This document shows positions 17,085 to 20,423 of a stretch of 20,423 nucleotides of DNA, one piece after another (position 1 is the first letter of the stretch; each line of letters starts with the position of its first letter). The position numbers and the translations under genes were made by a program. The DNA is from Priapulus caudatus (Eukaryota > Priapulida > Priapulimorpha > Priapulimorphida > Priapulidae), in NCBI RefSeq assembly GCF_000485595.1, contig NW_014577272.1, positions 154,210 through 174,632 of the forward strand, in the 5' to 3' direction. The notes under the pieces were generated by a model. That model was not told where the DNA came from. It did not search any database and saw nothing but the letters and a program-made list of their open reading frames with translations.

Positions 17085-17396
17085 ATGCACTACGACGGTA
17101 ATCAACGGCGATGCGGGCTCATTAGCGTGAAAGCTTTTCTTGCTGCATGGGCTAGAGCGCAGCGTGTACCAACACCACCACCACTATGCCGCAGAAAGCC
17201 CACACTGCGTGCGATAGAGGGCTTCCTAATGGATAATCGAAAAGTGATAGTCAGCACCCTCATACACACTCTGCCAACTATCATCGATAAAAGGCATTAT
17301 GATAGCGTGCACAAGTTTGGTTATTGTACGAACGTCTATAGTGGCCAAAGGAATCCGAAGACGGCTATTTATAGGCGATCGTACGTGGTGGCATAA
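17085..17396 (+). CDS. Candidate 103-aa protein, no family recognised
   Basis: The ATG at 17085 (G at -3) opens 103 codons to TAA 17394-17396. Codons are coding-like and the peptide is basic (about residues 1-50: NQRRCGLISVKAFLAAW, CRRKPTLRAIEGFL), followed by VIVSTLIHTLPTIIDK. A second frame, 17299-17547, overlaps its end and looks equally protein-like (FALTGFDVTYDVTITDL), so the two may be one gene broken by a frameshift between about 17300 and 17396. No domain is recognised in either. Confidence 0.2.
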   Translation: MHYDGNQRRCGLISVKAFLAAWARAQRVPTPPPLCRRKPTLRAIEGFLMDNRKVIVSTLIHTLPTIIDKRHYDSVHKFGYCTNVYSGQRNPKTAIYRRSYVVA

Positions 17397-17674
17397 ACCG
17401 CATACAACGTTTACGACCATGAACGTTATTCGGGCACCCGCATCGCCATTTGCGCTGACCGGTTTCGATGTTACATACGACGTGACAATAACTGATCTAC
17501 AGATGGCTAATGGGCTGAAAAGCATAGATATATTATATGCCCTATAGATATCCCATCATTAGATATACATAGATTTCCTGCATGTGTACATAGGAGAACT
17601 ATAATGGAGACCAGAATGTACACATTAGAAATGAGTTATCATGTGTGCTTATTCGAATAGAGATAGATGTGTTA

Positions 17675-17804
17675 GAGAAAGAGAGAGAGAGAGAGAGAGA
17701 GAGCACATCGCAGCAACGCACGCACGCACGCACGCACAGCGACACGCACGCACGCACGACGCACGCACGCACACACACACACAACCACACACACACACAC
17801 ACAC
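17675..17804. repeat. Compound (GA)n-(ACGC)n-(CA)n microsatellite
   Basis: GA at 17675-17702, an ACGC array at 17716-17771 with breaks, then CA at 17769-17804 with one CAACC interruption. Confidence 0.96.
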
Positions 17805-17825
17805 TTGAGCCCGATGTCGTGTGCG

Positions 17826-17833
17826 TGACGTCA
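17826..17833. promoter_or_regulatory. CRE octamer TGACGTCA (4)
   Basis: Perfect CREB/ATF consensus about 20 bases after the CA array, the same arrangement as at 11378. Confidence 0.3.
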
Positions 17834-18129
17834 CAGACAATCATTACATTACAAGCGATGGTAAAACCTCGTGTAGACGCTGGCTGCTATTGATCAACGA
17901 AGCCTCACCCGGCTGGCCTGGTAATACGCTACTCTCGTAGGCAAACGCAGAGTCGTTGCGAGAAATTTCCGCAGTGTTTGTAAACCACGATGTCGTCGTA
18001 AAATGTAAGTGATGGAATTTAGCTTATACACTGGAGGCAGTGTGATCGATGCTCGGCATGATCACAGCGTGACAGAGCGCAGCGCAGTGCAATTCTGTTC
18101 GCTGTTTATATAATAAAACCTATGCATCT
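17834..18129. other. Unique sequence, nothing recognised
   Basis: No gene or repeat seen. Confidence 0.5.
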
Positions 18130-18460
18130 GTGTGTATAGGCTTAATGTATGTACGCACGTGTGTATGTATACATGTGTGTTTGTCGCGTGCGTGTGTGCG
18201 TCCATGTATACGTGCGTGCGTGCGTATATATATATATACATACATACATACGTACCACACACACGCTCACAACACACACACACACACACACACCACACAC
18301 ACACCACACACACGACACACACACACACACACGCACGCACGCACGCACACACACACACACAACACAAACGCACGCACGCGCACACGCGCGCGCACACGCG
18401 CGCGCGCACACGACCGATACACACCACACAACACGCGCGCGAGCGCGCGCAAATATCTAT
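18130..18460. repeat. Compound GT / TA / CA / CG microsatellite
   Basis: A GT-rich half (18130-18221), a TA and TACA centre (18222-18255), then CA with ACGC, and a CG-rich CACGCGCG part (18365-18445). GT on the left and CA on the right make a loose inverted repeat around the TA centre. Confidence 0.95.
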
Positions 18461-19989
18461 ATATCTCACAATTAATTTTCCACTGAAACCACCAATCTAG
18501 CAGCTATAAAGTAAGCAACAATTACACAGGAACTGCGACCAACCCGTACACGTTTTGCTTAAATCAAGCGATTCATTTGATGAAGAATTACGATACTATA
18601 CGATACTATACGATGCTATACGTTATTATTACGATATGTTCTCGGTAGATGTGGCGTAGAGTAGGATCCAGCGCCTATACTGTATGTTATCGAAAAATAG
18701 GATACTATGCGCAGTGATATTGCGCATAAATATGTCATACCCGCACAGACGTCTTTTTCATTAAGCATCGTTTGTGTGTGCTCGTCTACACGCAGTAATT
18801 TCTATTGACGCCTGGAAGTGACTGAAAAAAGCACACAGCTGCAAAAACTCGCACTGGCTTTACTTTTTCTGATTAAATTGAAAATTGTATTAAGTTCTCG
18901 TACGTATCCTGTAGCATGTGAAATAAACAGTTCGATGCGTATCGATTCGATGTACGTAGCCATTACATATTATTAAGATCTCGGTTTTAATTGCTACGCC
19001 CATGTAAATTATTTAAAAAAATTAAAGTCAACACGCAAATATGATATAATCATCTATTTTTAAACGGCTATGTCGTATATACGACGAATATTTTGGAAAT
19101 AATTTGTTTACTGTTAAATAGTGATAAACCAAAACTGAGCCGCCGTCATATCGACATTTTGGCCACGCATTCCCATAGCCCCTCATATCCTGTTAGATGA
19201 GCACTATAACAGTGCGTGTGGTGTTAAATGCGCATGCACATATATGTTCTTTATATTACTTGTACAGCATACTTGTGTGTCGAGTAGTGGTATGGCTAAA
19301 ATGAAAAGTCTTATGTCGAATATCCCACACACAGTATTATGGACGATGTCGAGTATAAGCACGCCTCCCATCATTAGACGGAGAAAATTAAGTTTCGGCA
19401 GGTAATAACGCAATATACAGCCACAAGGACGCTAGAGACATCCTATTTCTCAGTCGTCTGCCCATCACTGCACACTGCGTGAACCCGTCTAAATTCTGTA
19501 ACGCACCGGTTCAGTCTGTCCCGCGCAGCGCTCTTCCTCTCTATAGATCGCTGTTAACAGAAGAAAGATAAAACCATTTCGCCGCCACCGTTAATCCGAT
19601 GCACTTTGCTGCCAGCAAAAGGAAATTTCGCCCCTGCGCGCAATCAGTGGTGGCACTGTAAGAAGCATGCGCTGCACAGGCTCGGCGATTTCTCCTCGAG
19701 ATCGCGTGGCGGAGACATAGCACCGCAATCCGCGCGCAGAAATTATCGCCGCAAAATGCAAGCAATTTTGACAGAACCGACGCGTAAAGATTGCGTTGTG
19801 AGCAGACGATTTTTACAACTTCTAACACGATGCTCGCGCGGGCTACCGGCGGGTGGGTGGGGGGAGGGCGTCACGCGCAAGCGTTGAGATCTAAACTAGG
19901 AGCCATGCTATATGGTCTCGCCATCAGTCTTACTCTCTCGCCGTGTGAAGTGTGCCTGCTCTCGTGGCGCGCGCGGACGTGTGTGGTGT
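18461..19989. other. Unique sequence with minor repeats
   Basis: Contains a threefold 10-bp repeat (18591-18620), a 7-bp stem ATGCGCA/TGCGCAT (18707-18727) and a 14-bp perfect palindrome GTCGTATATACGAC (19072-19085). Open frames at 19204-19413 (minus) and 19541-19887 (both strands) show no domain. No gene is called. Confidence 0.5.
18591..18620. repeat. Three tandem copies of CGATACTATA
   Basis: The first two copies are identical; the third has one change (CGATGCTATA). Confidence 0.9.
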
Positions 19990-20385
19990 GAATGCGTGCG
20001 TGGCGCACGGCGCTGCGGTGTGTGTGTGTGCATGGGCGCCCGCCGCGCGTGTCTTTTTCGCGCGCTACTGCTCTTCCTGCTCAATGTGTGTGTGTGTGTG
20101 ATGGGAGGGGGGGGGAATTGCGCGCGCGTGCCGTGTGTGTGTGTGTGTGGGGAGGGGGGCGGTTGCGCGCGCGTGCGTGTGTGTTGTTGTGGGGGAGAGG
20201 GCGGGGCGGCTTGCGCGCGGCGCAGCGTTGGTGTGTGTCGATGGGAGGGCCGATTGCGCGCGGACGTGTTCGTGTGTTTTGTGTGAGGTGTGGCGAGGGG
20301 GGGGTTACTGGGTTCGCGCGCCGCGTGCCGTGTGTGTGTGGTGTGGGGAGGGGGCGGGGGTTGCGCCGCGCTGCGTGTGTTGTGA
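19990..20385. repeat. G-rich GT minisatellite
   Basis: An imperfect unit of about 50-65 bases recurs five or six times: a GTGTGTGTG run, then a G-run such as GGGGAGGGGGCGG, then TTGCGCGCG and GTGCCGTG. Strong G-over-C bias on the plus strand and runs of four to nine G make it prone to G-quadruplex formation by general rule. All long frames here (C/V/G/R-rich) are repeat products. Confidence 0.88.
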
Positions 20386-20423
20386 ACAACAGAACGACAT
20401 TCTCACGGATATGACCACTGCAT

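Noticed and set aside
19072-19085. 14-bp perfect palindrome GTCGTATATACGAC as an operator
   Set aside because: A palindrome of this length is uncommon but not rare in 20 kb, and no gene lies nearby to be regulated.
19992-20414. Arg/Cys/Gly-rich plus-strand frame of 140 codons
   Set aside because: It is the G-rich GT minisatellite read in frame; several frames are open together.

Overview
The window looks like non-coding, repeat-rich nuclear DNA of a eukaryote, most likely an invertebrate animal. This rests on the remains of a Penelope-like retroelement with a GIY-YIG endonuclease, the 3' end of a non-LTR retrotransposon, several short inverted-repeat (MITE-like or foldback) elements, and a very high load of dinucleotide and (ACGC)n-type microsatellites. 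There is no bacterial-style gene packing, no rRNA or tRNA gene that I can recognise, and no intact conserved protein gene. I cannot name the species.

Layout. 1-533 is an interrupted GA array. 851-1290 is a GT-rich array. 1616-1870 is a very compact candidate small gene (TATA box, 51 codons, AATAAA). 2427-2498 is a perfect (GT)36. 3067-3174 is a CA/ACGC array. 3667-4131 is a 5'-truncated, frame-broken non-LTR retrotransposon tail between two AAT arrays. 4176-4515 is a cluster of GCACTAT hairpins. 5540-5642 is an 83-bp near-perfect hairpin element flanked by a direct repeat. 6026-6928 is a large foldback element whose arms carry phased 22-bp repeats with a CGACGTCG core. 6929-8257 holds only weak short-ORF candidates. 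8258-9412 has two convergent candidate exons around a CA/GA/CA repeat block. 9416-9515 is a TA array holding a 60-bp stem-loop. 9530-10860 appears empty. 10910-11360 is a long GT/GTGC array and 11511-11551 a (TTG)n array. 11901-12045 is a 145-bp element with terminal inverted repeats, directly followed by the Penelope-like pseudogene (about 12060-13860). 13870-16490 is mostly unique sequence with an AT array and an ACGC-type array. 16493-17547 has low-confidence open frames. 17675-17804 and 18130-18460 are compound microsatellites. 18480-19980 is unique sequence. 19990-20385 is a G-rich GT minisatellite.

The recognisable genes do not work together. The two retroelement remnants are independent insertions, and both are dead: the Penelope-like copy has lost catalytic aspartates in RT motifs A and C, has several frame breaks and an in-frame stop, and lacks its 5' half.

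The most notable structure is the 6026-6928 foldback. Its arms match from the outer ends inward, each arm contains its own smaller hairpin, and the repeat period (22 bp, close to two helical turns) puts A-tracts and the CGACGTCG palindrome on one face of the helix. Four perfect TGACGTCA octamers elsewhere, against about 0.3 expected, are a second unexplained signal.
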